Of a stretch of 64,000 nucleotides of DNA, positions 42,707-50,596 are shown in pieces. Location of the stretch: contig NZ_JOAI01000005.1 of NCBI RefSeq assembly GCF_000717715.1, positions 329,009 through 393,008 of the forward strand, given 5' to 3'. This DNA comes from Streptomyces sp. NRRL B-24484. GTDB taxonomy: Bacteria; Actinomycetota; Actinomycetes; Streptomycetales; Streptomycetaceae. How positions within the stretch are numbered: the first letter of the stretch is position 1; the number at the start of each line of letters is the position of its first letter. The position numbers were made by a program, and so were the translations under genes. The notes beneath the pieces were generated by a model. The model was not told the origin of the DNA. It did no database searches and saw only the letters and a list, made by a program, of their open reading frames with translations.

Positions 42707-43813
42707 TCACCAGCCGCGTCGGGCGGCCGGGATCCGGACGCCGTGGCGGAGGCGGGCGACGAGGGCGCGGCGCAGTTCGCGGTCGTGGTCGGTCTCGGCG
42801 GGCAGGTCGAGCTGGACGATGTCCACGCCGGCCGAACGGAGCAGGCCGATGCGGTCGGCGACGGTGTCCGGCGACCCGGTGTACGTGGCGGCGAGCGAGC
42901 GGCGGACGTAGGCGGCGACCTGGTCGGCACCGTCGCTGCCGGCCCGCCGCGGGTCGGCGCGGCCGCGTTCGCGGTCCCGGTCGAGCTGGACGGCCTCGGC
43001 GAAGCCGTGGGCGGCGGGGCCCGCGGTGAGCCGCAGGGCGTCGCGCCGCAGCCGCCGGACGCGCTCCCGGGCGGCCTCGTCGGTGTCGTCGAGGACGACG
43101 GTGACGTGCCGCCAGATCCGCAGGGTGCGGCCGTGCGCGGCCGCGGCGGACCGGACCTCGGCGATCCTGCGGCGGGTGTCCGGCAACGGCAGCGGGCTCA
43201 CCGCGTACACGTCGGTGTACCGGGCGGCCAGGGCGACTCCCTCCGGGGCGGAGCCGCCGAAGGACAGCAGCTCGCCGCCCGGGTCGGGGCGCAGCCCCGG
43301 CCTGGCGCCGTGCACCTGGTAGAACTCGCCGTCGTGGTCGATGTCCGCGTCGGCCGCGAGGTAGCGCCGGAACACCTCCAGGTACTCGCCGGCCCGGCGG
43401 TAGCGGTCCGCCTTGCCGAGCAGGTCGCCGTCGCGGGCGACGTCCAGGTCGCTGGAGCCGACGATCACGTGGGCGGCCGCCCGTCCGCCGGAGAGCCGGT
43501 CCAGGGTGGCGAGGGCGCGGGCGGCGGTGGTGGGCGCGGCGGCGCCGACCCGGTGCGCGACGGCGAGCCGCAGCCGGTCGGTGGCGGCGAGCGCCCAGCC
43601 GGCGACCAGCCACGGGTCGGGCCAGGAGCTGGACTGCACCACGAGGGCGGAGTCGAAGCCGTCCTCCTCCAACTCCCGTGCGGTGCGGGCGACGTGCCCG
43701 GGGTCGGCGGTGCGGTCCCGCGGGTCGGGGGCGTGGCGCAGCGCCTGCCGTTCCTGCGGGGTGCGGCCGGTGACGGGGGCGGCCCGGACGCCGCCGCGGA
43801 TCTCGAGTTCCAT
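42707..43813 (-). CDS. LLM-class flavin monooxygenase (SsuD-like)
   Basis: A 368-residue luciferase-like monooxygenase. RLRLAVAHRVGAAAPTTAARALATLDRLSGGRAAAHVIVGSSDLDVARDGD and the RYRRAGEYLEVFRRYL helix are the alkanesulfonate monooxygenase (SsuD) pattern, with the following GEFYQVHGA and SFGGSAPEGVALAARYTDVY. It should use FMNH2 or F420 and oxygen to cleave C-S or C-N bonds of a small compound. A second LLM protein and a peptide-type ABC importer precede it in the same direction, so the imported compound is the likely substrate. Confidence 0.85.
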   Translation of the reverse strand: MELEIRGGVRAAPVTGRTPQERQALRHAPDPRDRTADPGHVARTARELEEDGFDSALVVQSSSWPDPWLVAGWALAATDRLRLAVAHRVGAAAPTTAARALATLDRLSGGRAAAHVIVGSSDLDVARDGDLLGKADRYRRAGEYLEVFRRYLAADADIDHDGEFYQVHGARPGLRPDPGGELLSFGGSAPEGVALAARYTDVYAVSPLPLPDTRRRIAEVRSAAAAHGRTLRIWRHVTVVLDDTDEAARERVRRLRRDALRLTAGPAAHGFAEAVQLDRDRERGRADPRRAGSDGADQVAAYVRRSLAATYTGSPDTVADRIGLLRSAGVDIVQLDLPAETDHDRELRRALVARLRHGVRIPAARRGW

Positions 43814-43852
43814 CGGGGTACCTCCTCGGGTCGGGCAGGGCCTGGGCCGTCT

Positions 43853-44878
43853 CTAGCCCGCGGCGGGGCCGAGGCGGGCGAGGGTGTCGAGCAGGCGGGA
43901 CCGGCTGACGAAGACCTCCGGCGGCAGCGAGACGTACAGCTGGATGGTGGTGACGCCGGGCAGGTGGTACTGCAGGATCCGCTCCCGGCACTCCTCGGGC
44001 GAGCCGCTGATGAACAGGCCGTCGACGGCCTCGTCGGGCAGTGCCTTCTGGGCGCCCTCGTGGTCGCCGGCCGCCCAGCGTTCGTGGGTCTCGGCGAGCA
44101 GCTCGCCGTTGCCGAGCCACTCGTGGAACTTCCGGTAGGGCTCGCGGTTGAGGATCCAGGCGAGGAAGGGGCGGCTGGCCCGGTGGGCGTGGTCGGTGTC
44201 CTCGGTGGGGCAGACGAAGACCTTGACGACGAGTTCCTTGCCCGGCGGCTGCGGGCCGACGGCGCCCAGCACGGTCGGCAGGTCCTTGGGGAACAGCAGG
44301 TTGGTGATGGCGCCGTCCCCCTCGGTGAAGCCGAGCCGGAGCATGCCGGGGCGCAGGGCGCCGAGGATCACCTTGACCGGCTCGGCGGGCGGGTGCGGCA
44401 GCCGGTAGCCGGTGATGGAGAAGGTGTCGAAGTCCCCGGCGACGTGCTCGCCGCGCAGCGCGCGGGTGACGAAGCGCAGCACGTCCCGGGTGCGTTTGAA
44501 GGGCTCGTCGAACGGGATGCCGTTGATGTCGGTGACGTGCGCGGGCACGGACGCCCCGATGCCCAGCAGGACCCGTCCGGGGGCGAGTTGGGCGAGGGTG
44601 GCGGCGGTCTGGGCGAGCACCGCCGGCCCCCGGGTGTGCACCGGCACGATGCCGGTGGCGATGCGCAGACCCGGGGACCAGGCGGCGGTGGCGGCCAGCG
44701 GGGTGAAGGCGTCGGTGCCGCCGCCCTCCGCGCTCCAGACGTCGGTGTAGCCGAGGTCGGGGAGCCGTTCGACGAGGAAGCGGTGCCGGTCGATGGTGAG
44801 GCCCGGCAGCGGCAGGGTGATGCCCCACTTCGGCGGTCCGGCCGGGGTGCGGCCGTGCGGTGGGTACGGGGCGGTCAT
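43853..44878 (-). CDS. LLM-class F420-dependent oxidoreductase
   Basis: A 341-residue luciferase-like protein. KWGITLPLPG, LGYTDVWSAEGGGTDAFTPLAATAAWSPGLRIATGIVPVHTRGPAVLAQ (key: AEGGGTDAF, VHTRGP) and RVLLGIGASVPAHV belong to the F420-dependent LLM group (resembling TIGR03857). The C-terminal part has ISGSPEECRERILQYHLPGV, the usual substrate-channel helix. It lies 50 bp after the substrate-binding protein gene and 39 bp before the SsuD-like gene. A two-step oxidation with its neighbour is inferred. Confidence 0.85.
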   Translation of the reverse strand: MTAPYPPHGRTPAGPPKWGITLPLPGLTIDRHRFLVERLPDLGYTDVWSAEGGGTDAFTPLAATAAWSPGLRIATGIVPVHTRGPAVLAQTAATLAQLAPGRVLLGIGASVPAHVTDINGIPFDEPFKRTRDVLRFVTRALRGEHVAGDFDTFSITGYRLPHPPAEPVKVILGALRPGMLRLGFTEGDGAITNLLFPKDLPTVLGAVGPQPPGKELVVKVFVCPTEDTDHAHRASRPFLAWILNREPYRKFHEWLGNGELLAETHERWAAGDHEGAQKALPDEAVDGLFISGSPEECRERILQYHLPGVTTIQLYVSLPPEVFVSRSRLLDTLARLGPAAG

Positions 44879-44928
44879 GGCGGCGGACGTCCTTCCTGGA
44901 CGGTTCGGTGGGCGGCGGAGCGCCGTGG

Positions 44929-46560
44929 CTACGGGCGGACCCGGACGGTGGTGAGGTCGAGGAACCAGGACTGCGGCTGGACGAGCCCCTCGACCTTCGG
45001 CGAGAGCGCCCGCGGGTTGCGGTCGTTGACCACGAACAGCCACGGGGCGTCCTGGGTGACCAGCGACAGCGCCTTGCGGTAGTCGGCCTGCCGCTTCTGC
45101 CGGTCGGGCGAGGCGGAGGCGCTCGCCAGCAGCGCGTCGACCTGCGGGTTGGCGTAGTGGCCCGTCCAGAACGGGCTCTTGGAGCCGATGAACAGCGGCA
45201 GCAGCGCCTCGGACTGGAAGAGGGTCGTGGACTGGGCGATCGCGTCCGAGCCCAGCGCGACCTGTCCCTTGGCCTCGGCGCCGATCAGGGTGGACCAGTC
45301 GGTGGTGCGCAGTTCGACCTTGATGCCGACGGCGGCGAGGTCGCGCTGGATCGCCTCCGCGATCGGCACCGGCAGCAGGTTGCCGGAGCCTCCGGTCGGC
45401 ACCGTGACGGAGGTGGAGAAGCCTCCGGCGAGCCCGGCCTCGGCGAGCAGCTGCTTGGCCTTCGCGGGGTCGTGGCCGTAGGTGTCACCGGCCGGGTCGT
45501 AGGCGAAGGTGGCTCGCGGGGCGGCCTGTTGGGCCGGGTCGGCGGTGCCGTGCAGCAGCTTCTCGGCGATGGCCTTCCGGTCGATCGCGTAGTTGGCGGC
45601 GCGGCGCACCCGCGGGTCGTTCCACGGCGCCTTGGCGGTGTCCAGGATCCAGTACCAGAGGTGGTCGTAGCTGTTGGTGGCGATCCGCACGCCGTCGGCC
45701 TTCAGGCTGTCGATGTCGTCCGGGTTGGGGTACTCGATCCAGTTGACGCCGCCGGAGCGCAGTGCGGCGGTGCGGGCGGCGGCGTCCGGCAGCGACTTCA
45801 CGACCAGCCGGTCCAGCTTCGGAGCGCCCCGCCAGTAGGACGGGTTGGCGACCAGGTCGATCTCCTTGCCCTCGGTCTGCGAGACGAAGGCGAACGGACC
45901 GGTGCCGACCGGGTGCCGGGAGAAGTCGGCGGAGCCGGTCTTCCGGACGGCGGTGGGGCTGGCGATCAGGACGTGCGCCAGGTCCTCGGGGAAGTGCCCG
46001 TTGGGCTCCGCGGTGACGAGCTCGACGTGGTCGGCGTCGGTCTTCCGGTACGAGACGATGTCGCCCGCGTACTCCTTGGCGGCGGCGCCCAGCGCGTCGG
46101 TGTACTCGGGACTCCGCTTGTCGAGGTAGCGGGCCAGGTTGAAGATCACGGCGTCCGCGTCGAAGGGGGTGCCGTCCTGGAAGGTGACGCCCTTGCGCAG
46201 GGTGAAGGTCCAGGTCTTCGCGTCGGCGGCGACCTGCCAGGACTCCGCCAGGGCGCCGGTGACGACCGGCGGCCGGTCGGTGTCCTTGAGCAGCTCGTAC
46301 CGGGTGAGGCCCTCGTAGATCTGGAAGCTGACGAGGCGCTTGCCCTCGAAGCCCGCACCGCCGATGACGGTGTCCGGGTTCGGCAGCTTGCCGGTCGCAC
46401 CGATGACGAGGGTGCCGCCGCGGCCCGGGCCGCCGCCCGCGTCACCCGCGCCGGTGGCGGTTCCGGAGGCGCAGCCGGCGGCCGCGAACAGCACGGCGGC
46501 GGCCGACAGCGCGCCGGCTCTGGATCGGACGGGGCGGTGGCGGTGATGACCGTTCGTCAT
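44929..46560 (-). CDS. ABC importer substrate-binding lipoprotein (SBP_bac_5)
   Basis: A 543-residue lipoprotein. The signal peptide ends in LFAAAGC with Cys30. The mature protein is a family 5 extracellular solute-binding protein: VSFQIYEGLTRYE, LAESWQVAADAKTWTFTLRKGVTFQDGTPFDADAVIFNL (key: WTFTLRKGVTFQDGTPF) and VRRAANYAIDRKAIAEKLLHG. It resembles oligopeptide, nickel or glutathione binding proteins; the ligand is unknown. It follows the two ATPase genes of the importer. Confidence 0.92.
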   Translation of the reverse strand: MTNGHHRHRPVRSRAGALSAAAVLFAAAGCASGTATGAGDAGGGPGRGGTLVIGATGKLPNPDTVIGGAGFEGKRLVSFQIYEGLTRYELLKDTDRPPVVTGALAESWQVAADAKTWTFTLRKGVTFQDGTPFDADAVIFNLARYLDKRSPEYTDALGAAAKEYAGDIVSYRKTDADHVELVTAEPNGHFPEDLAHVLIASPTAVRKTGSADFSRHPVGTGPFAFVSQTEGKEIDLVANPSYWRGAPKLDRLVVKSLPDAAARTAALRSGGVNWIEYPNPDDIDSLKADGVRIATNSYDHLWYWILDTAKAPWNDPRVRRAANYAIDRKAIAEKLLHGTADPAQQAAPRATFAYDPAGDTYGHDPAKAKQLLAEAGLAGGFSTSVTVPTGGSGNLLPVPIAEAIQRDLAAVGIKVELRTTDWSTLIGAEAKGQVALGSDAIAQSTTLFQSEALLPLFIGSKSPFWTGHYANPQVDALLASASASPDRQKRQADYRKALSLVTQDAPWLFVVNDRNPRALSPKVEGLVQPQSWFLDLTTVRVRP

Positions 46561-46628
46561 GGCGGTTTCCTGTTCGTTCGGTTCGGTGGAACGGGCGGTG
46601 CGGGTGCACGGGGTGGGTACGTGGGTGG

Positions 46629-47417
46629 TCAGGGGGTGGCGGGGCCGCCGGTGGCGGCCTCCAGCAGGGCCCGGGTGTACGGGTGGGCCGGCGCCTCCCA
46701 GAGCTCGGCGGCCGGCCCTTCCTCCAGCACCCGGCCCCGGCGCAGCACGAGCACCCGGTGCGCGAGGTGCCGGACGACCGCCAGGTCGTGCGAGATGAAC
46801 AGGTAGGCCACGCCGGTGCTCTCCTGCAGACCGGTGAGCAGGTCCAGCAGCCGGGCCTGCACGGTGCGGTCCAGGGCCGAGGTCGGCTCGTCGCAGACCA
46901 CCAGGTCGGGGCCGGTGGCGAGGGCGCGGGCCACCGCCACCCGCTGGAGCTGGCCGCCGGACAGCTCCCGCGGGAAACGGCGGGCGAGGCCCGGCTCCAG
47001 GCCGACCTGGCGGAACAGCGCGGCGACGGCCTCGGGGCGCTCCCGGCGCGGCATGCCGTGCAGGCGCAGCGCGAACGCGACGGCCTCGCCGGCCCGCAGG
47101 GCGGGGTTGAGCGAACCGCGGGGGTGCTGCGGGACGAACTGCAGCCGGGCACGGAGGGACCGTCCGGTACGGCCGCGGAGACGGTACGGGTCCCGGCCCG
47201 CGAAGCGGACGGTGCCGGCGTCCGGAGCCAGCAGGCCGAGGGCGAGCCGGGCGAGGGTGGACTTGCCGGAGCCGGACTCTCCGACCAGCCCGAGGGTCTC
47301 GCCCGCGGCGACGGCGAGGGAGACCTCCTGCAGTGCGGGGCGGCCCCGGAAGTTCTTTGTCACCTTGTCGACTTGAAGGAGCGGGGTGCTGCCGGGGGCA
47401 GCGGTGGAAGGGGTCAT
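46629..47417 (-). CDS. ABC importer ATPase (DppF/OppF type)
   Basis: A 262-residue ATPase. Walker A LVGESGSGKSTLARLALG, the FVPQHPRGSLNPALR Q-loop region typical of DppF-like proteins, signature LSGGQLQRVAVARAL and Walker B LVVCDEPTSALD. It forms the second ATPase of the dipeptide/nickel-type importer and overlaps the preceding gene (ATGA). Confidence 0.92.
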   Translation of the reverse strand: MTPSTAAPGSTPLLQVDKVTKNFRGRPALQEVSLAVAAGETLGLVGESGSGKSTLARLALGLLAPDAGTVRFAGRDPYRLRGRTGRSLRARLQFVPQHPRGSLNPALRAGEAVAFALRLHGMPRRERPEAVAALFRQVGLEPGLARRFPRELSGGQLQRVAVARALATGPDLVVCDEPTSALDRTVQARLLDLLTGLQESTGVAYLFISHDLAVVRHLAHRVLVLRRGRVLEEGPAAELWEAPAHPYTRALLEAATGGPATP

Positions 47418-48193
47418 CGGTCGGCTCCCGGGTCGGCGGTCACCAGGGCGGTGGTGAAGGGGTGGTCGGGGTCGGCGAGGACGCGGGTGGCGGGGCCGCG
47501 TTCGACGATGCGGCCGGTCCGCATGACGGCGACCTCTCCGCCGATCCGGCGGGCGGCCGCCAGGTCGTGGGTGACGAGCAGCAGGGCGATCCCGCAGTCG
47601 GTGCGCAGGGTGCCGAACAGGTCGAGGATCCGGCCGCGGACCAGGGCGTCCAGCGCGGTGGTCGGCTCGTCGGCGATCAGGAGTTCGGGGCCGCAGGAGA
47701 CGGCGACGGCGATGGCCGCCCGCTGGCGGAGCCCGCCGGACAGCTCGTGCGGGTGGGCGCGGGCTACCCGCTCCGGGTCGGGGACGCCTGCGGTGGCGAG
47801 CAGCCGCAGGGCGTCCGCGCGGGCGGCCCGGCGGGAGTCGGCGACCCGGTGGCGGCGCAGCACCTCGGTGATCTGCGGACCGATCCGGCGCAGCGGGTCG
47901 AGGACGGCGGCCGGATCCTGCGGGACGTAGCCGATGCGGCGGCCCCGGATCCGGCCGAGGGTGCGTTCGTCCAGGCCGAGCAGGTCGGTGCCGGCCAGCC
48001 TGACGCGGCCGGTGACGGCGGCGCCGCGGCCGGGCAGTCCGAGGACGGTGCGGGCGACGGTGGTCTTGCCGCTGCCGGACTCGCCGAGCAGCACCAGGGC
48101 GCCGCCCGCGGCGAGGTCGAGCGAGACCCCGTCGGCGGCGCGGACGCCGCCCGGGTGGGTGACGGTGAGGTCGTCGACGCGGAGCAGGCTCAT
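47414..48193 (-). CDS. ABC importer ATPase (DppD/OppD type)
   Basis: A 259-residue ATPase with Walker A LLGESGSGKTTVARTVLG, Q-loop YVPQDPAAVLDPL, signature LSGGLRQRAAIAVAV and Walker B LLIADEPTTALD. The C-terminus (HPFTTALVTAD) is cut short relative to classical DppD and lacks the oligopeptide-transporter Cys-rich tail, so no iron-sulfur cluster is expected. Both ends overlap neighbours (ATGA). Confidence 0.92.
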   Translation of the reverse strand: MSLLRVDDLTVTHPGGVRAADGVSLDLAAGGALVLLGESGSGKTTVARTVLGLPGRGAAVTGRVRLAGTDLLGLDERTLGRIRGRRIGYVPQDPAAVLDPLRRIGPQITEVLRRHRVADSRRAARADALRLLATAGVPDPERVARAHPHELSGGLRQRAAIAVAVSCGPELLIADEPTTALDALVRGRILDLFGTLRTDCGIALLLVTHDLAAARRIGGEVAVMRTGRIVERGPATRVLADPDHPFTTALVTADPGADR

Positions 48194-49032
48194 CGGGCGG
48201 CCTCCGGCAGCAGGGCGCCGCGGTCGCCGATCCGCTGCCGCAGTCCCTCGCCGAGGGTGGTGAACACCACCGAGACGGCGAGCACGGCCAGGCCGGGCAG
48301 GACCGCGGGCCACGGGTGGGTGAAGAGGGCGGGCCGCAGTTCGTCGAGCATGGCGCCCCACTCGGGGGTGGGCGGGGCGACGCCGAGGCCGAGGAAGGCG
48401 AGTCCGGCCGCGTACGCCACGGCGAGTCCGACCAGGGAGGAGGCGTAGACGAGGACGACCGGGGCGACCACCGGGACGACCTGGCGGAGCACCAGGGCGA
48501 GCGGGCCGGCGCCGGAGACCCGGGCGGCCTCCAGGTACTCGGCGGTGCGGATCCGCCGGACCTCGGTGAAGGCGACCCGGGCGACCGCCGGGGTGAGCAC
48601 CACGGAGAGGGCGAGCACGGTGGCGCCGAGGCCGGGCCTCAGCAGGGTGGCGACGGCGATGGCGAGCAGCACCCCGGGGAAGGCGTAGAGCACGTCGAGG
48701 GCGCGCAGCAGGGCCTGTTCGAGGACGCGGCCGCCGAGACCGGCGGTGATGCCGGTCAGGGTGCCGGCCGCGGTGGCGGCGGCCACCGGGACGAGCCCGC
48801 CGGTGAGCGAGGCCCGGCCGGCCCAGATCAGCCGGCTCAGCAGGTCACGGCCCTGGCCGTCGGTGCCGAGCAGGTGTCCGGGGGCACCCGGGTCGAGGAG
48901 CCGGTCCTGCAAGCGGCCGGCGGCCGGGTCGTACGGGGCGAGCAGCGGTGCGGCGGCGGCGACCAGGACGACCAGCAGGGCGAGGGCGGCGGGGACGGCG
49001 ACCGCCGGGTCGCGGAACGGGCTGCGGGCCAT
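48190..49032 (-). CDS. ABC importer permease (DppC type)
   Basis: A 280-residue BPD permease. LLAPYDPAAGRLQDRLLDPGAPGHLLGTDGQGRDLLSRLIWAGRASL (key: GTDGQGRDLLSR) is the invariant DppC opening, and the EAARVSGAGPLALVLRQVVP loop is the EAA motif contacting the ATPases. About six helices. It starts one base after the preceding permease stop and overlaps the next ATPase. Confidence 0.92.
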   Translation of the reverse strand: MARSPFRDPAVAVPAALALLVVLVAAAAPLLAPYDPAAGRLQDRLLDPGAPGHLLGTDGQGRDLLSRLIWAGRASLTGGLVPVAAATAAGTLTGITAGLGGRVLEQALLRALDVLYAFPGVLLAIAVATLLRPGLGATVLALSVVLTPAVARVAFTEVRRIRTAEYLEAARVSGAGPLALVLRQVVPVVAPVVLVYASSLVGLAVAYAAGLAFLGLGVAPPTPEWGAMLDELRPALFTHPWPAVLPGLAVLAVSVVFTTLGEGLRQRIGDRGALLPEAAR

Positions 49033-49033
49033 C

Positions 49034-49978
49034 TCAGCTCCTCGTCCGCGGGTCGACGGCGGCGTGCGCGGTGTCGACGAGCAGGTTGACGCCGACGAAC
49101 GCCGCCGCGACGACCAGCACCCCGCCCTGGACGAGCGGAAGGTCACGGGCGGCGAGCGCGTCGTAGAGCAGCCGGCCGAGGCCGGGCCGGGCGAACAGGG
49201 TCTCCACGAAGACCACCCCCTCCAGCAGATAGGCGAGTTGCAGGCCGCCGATGGCGAGCAGGGCGGGCGAGGCGTTGTGCACGCAGTGCCGCAGGACTGC
49301 AGCCCTGGAGAGGCCGCGGGCGCGCAGTCCGTCGGCGAGGTCCCCGGCGAGGACGGAGCCGAGCGCGGCGCGGAAGACCCGGGCGGTGAGGCCGAGCGGG
49401 ACGAGCGCGGCCGCCACGGCCGGCAGCACCAGGTGCCGGGCGAGGTCCGCGGAGCCGCCGTCTCCGAACACGTCGTGGGTGCCGCCCGCGGGCAGCCAGC
49501 GAAGCCGTACCGCGACCACCGCGATCAGCGCCAGGGCCACCGAGTACTGCGGGGCGGAGACGGCGAGCGTGGTCGCCGCGCCGGACAGCCGGCCGAGCGG
49601 GCCGCGCGGCCGCAGCGCGCCGACGGCCCCGAGCAGGACCCCGCCCACCAGCACCAGCGCGAAGGCGGCTGCGGTGAGGACCAGGGTCTGACCGATCGCC
49701 GGGAGCAGCAGCCCTCCGACCGGCCGCTGGTCGGCGATCGAGGTGCCGAGGTCACCGGTCAGGGCGTGCCCCAGCCAGGACAGGTACCGGACGGGCAGCG
49801 GGCGCTCCAGGCCGAGCCGGGCGGCGAACTCGGCGCGGGCCTCCGGCGGCGCGCCCGGCCCGAGGAAGGCGGCGACCGGGTCGCCGGGGACGAGTGCCAC
49901 GGTCGCGAAGACCACCACGGTGACGCCGAGCAGGGTCGGCACGGCCAACAGCAGGCGGCGGAGCAGGAATCCGGTCAC
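49034..49978 (-). CDS. ABC importer permease (DppB type)
   Basis: A 314-residue permease: FLLRRLLLAVPTLLGVTVVVFATVALVPGDPVAAFLG is the DppB-type start, and DGLRARGLSRAAVLRHCVHNA is the EAA-like loop. It begins at GTG 49978 with GGAGGGCC upstream and leads the importer operon. A very short open frame (50031-49975) ends in the same GTGA and could couple translation. Confidence 0.9.
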   Translation of the reverse strand: MTGFLLRRLLLAVPTLLGVTVVVFATVALVPGDPVAAFLGPGAPPEARAEFAARLGLERPLPVRYLSWLGHALTGDLGTSIADQRPVGGLLLPAIGQTLVLTAAAFALVLVGGVLLGAVGALRPRGPLGRLSGAATTLAVSAPQYSVALALIAVVAVRLRWLPAGGTHDVFGDGGSADLARHLVLPAVAAALVPLGLTARVFRAALGSVLAGDLADGLRARGLSRAAVLRHCVHNASPALLAIGGLQLAYLLEGVVFVETLFARPGLGRLLYDALAARDLPLVQGGVLVVAAAFVGVNLLVDTAHAAVDPRTRS

Positions 49979-50031
49979 CCGCCGGCCCTCCGGGGCGGGG
50001 CGCCGGCCGGGCCGGCGGGCGGGGTGGGCAT
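49975..50031 (-). CDS. Possible 18-codon leader ORF before the importer
   Basis: ATG 50031 follows GGAAGGAC at proper spacing and opens an 18-residue Pro/Ala/Gly-rich peptide (MPTPPAGPAGAPPRRAGG) whose TGA overlaps the permease GTG as GTGA. A translational leader would fit, but the composition is simple and chance is likely too. Confidence 0.3.
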   Translation of the reverse strand: MPTPPAGPAGAPPRRAGG

Positions 50032-50240
50032 GGCGCGGTGTCCTTCCGGGCGGTGCGGGGTGCAGGGACGGCGGGGCACGGGGCCCGGGCCTGCGGCGTT
50101 CACTGTGAGGAAGGTTGCGGACCGGCGGTGCGGACAGCCAGTCAGGAGTTCATGCTGATACCGGCGGTCATAGGAGCAGGTACCGGGAGTGCGGGAGCCC
50201 CCTGTGCGGATGCCCCGGGCCCCGGAAGCCCGTCCCGTCC

Positions 50241-50270
50241 TTGACCTGCTGCGAGAGCCGGACCTAGGGT
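50241..50270 (+). promoter_or_regulatory. Sigma-70-type promoter
   Basis: TTGACC (50241-50246) and TAGGGT (50265-50270) are 18 bp apart, a close match to actinomycete vegetative promoters. Transcription would begin at about 50277, where an ATG stands, so the message may be leaderless or carry a long leader to the LuxR gene. Confidence 0.55.
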
Positions 50271-50276
50271 TCTCGT

Positions 50277-50375
50277 ATGGCTTATCGGCGGACCGACTTC
50301 ACCCTGGTCGGGATCGGCGGCTCGTGGCACCGCAGGTGCTTCGACGAGCTGTGTCCGCTGCGTTCCCCGCGCTGA
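50277..50375 (+). CDS. Possible leaderless small ORF (32 aa)
   Basis: ATG 50277 falls about seven bases after the TAGGGT element. The 32-residue frame starts MAYRRTDFTLVGIGGSW and ends with two Cys and several Arg. No ribosome site is present, which fits leaderless translation. It may be a regulatory leader or a real small protein; conservation is unknown. Confidence 0.3.
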   Translation: MAYRRTDFTLVGIGGSWHRRCFDELCPLRSPR

Positions 50376-50539
50376 CCGCCCGGCACTCGCCCGCGGCCCG
50401 TTCGGCGCCCTCCTCATTCCGGGACCGCCCCGGCCCGCCGTCTCCGCATCCGGAGCCCGGCCCGCCCCCGTCGGCGGCTCCCTGCCGTTGCGCCGCGCCC
50501 GCCCGGCCGGCCCGCCATCTCCGAGGGGACCGCACCGCC

Positions 50540-50596
50540 ATGCCCTACCGCACCGACTCGCCCTCCGACCAGGGGGGTTCGCGATGGCAGCACTGA
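50540..50596 (+). CDS. Possible short ORF overlapping the LuxR start
   Basis: ATG 50540 has GAGGGGAC upstream and opens an 18-residue frame (MPYRTDSPSDQGGSRWQH) that ends 13 bases inside the LuxR-type gene in another frame. Ribosomes terminating there could reinitiate at the LuxR start. Support is limited to position and spacing. Confidence 0.25.
   Translation: MPYRTDSPSDQGGSRWQH

Larger units (their letters stand above)
50032..50583. promoter_or_regulatory. Divergent region before the LuxR-led operon
   Basis: About 550 bp between the importer operon and the LuxR-type gene. It contains a good vegetative-type promoter (50241-50270) and two short open frames (50277 and 50540) described separately. 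The importer promoter must lie at its left end, where I see nothing decisive. Confidence 0.45.
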
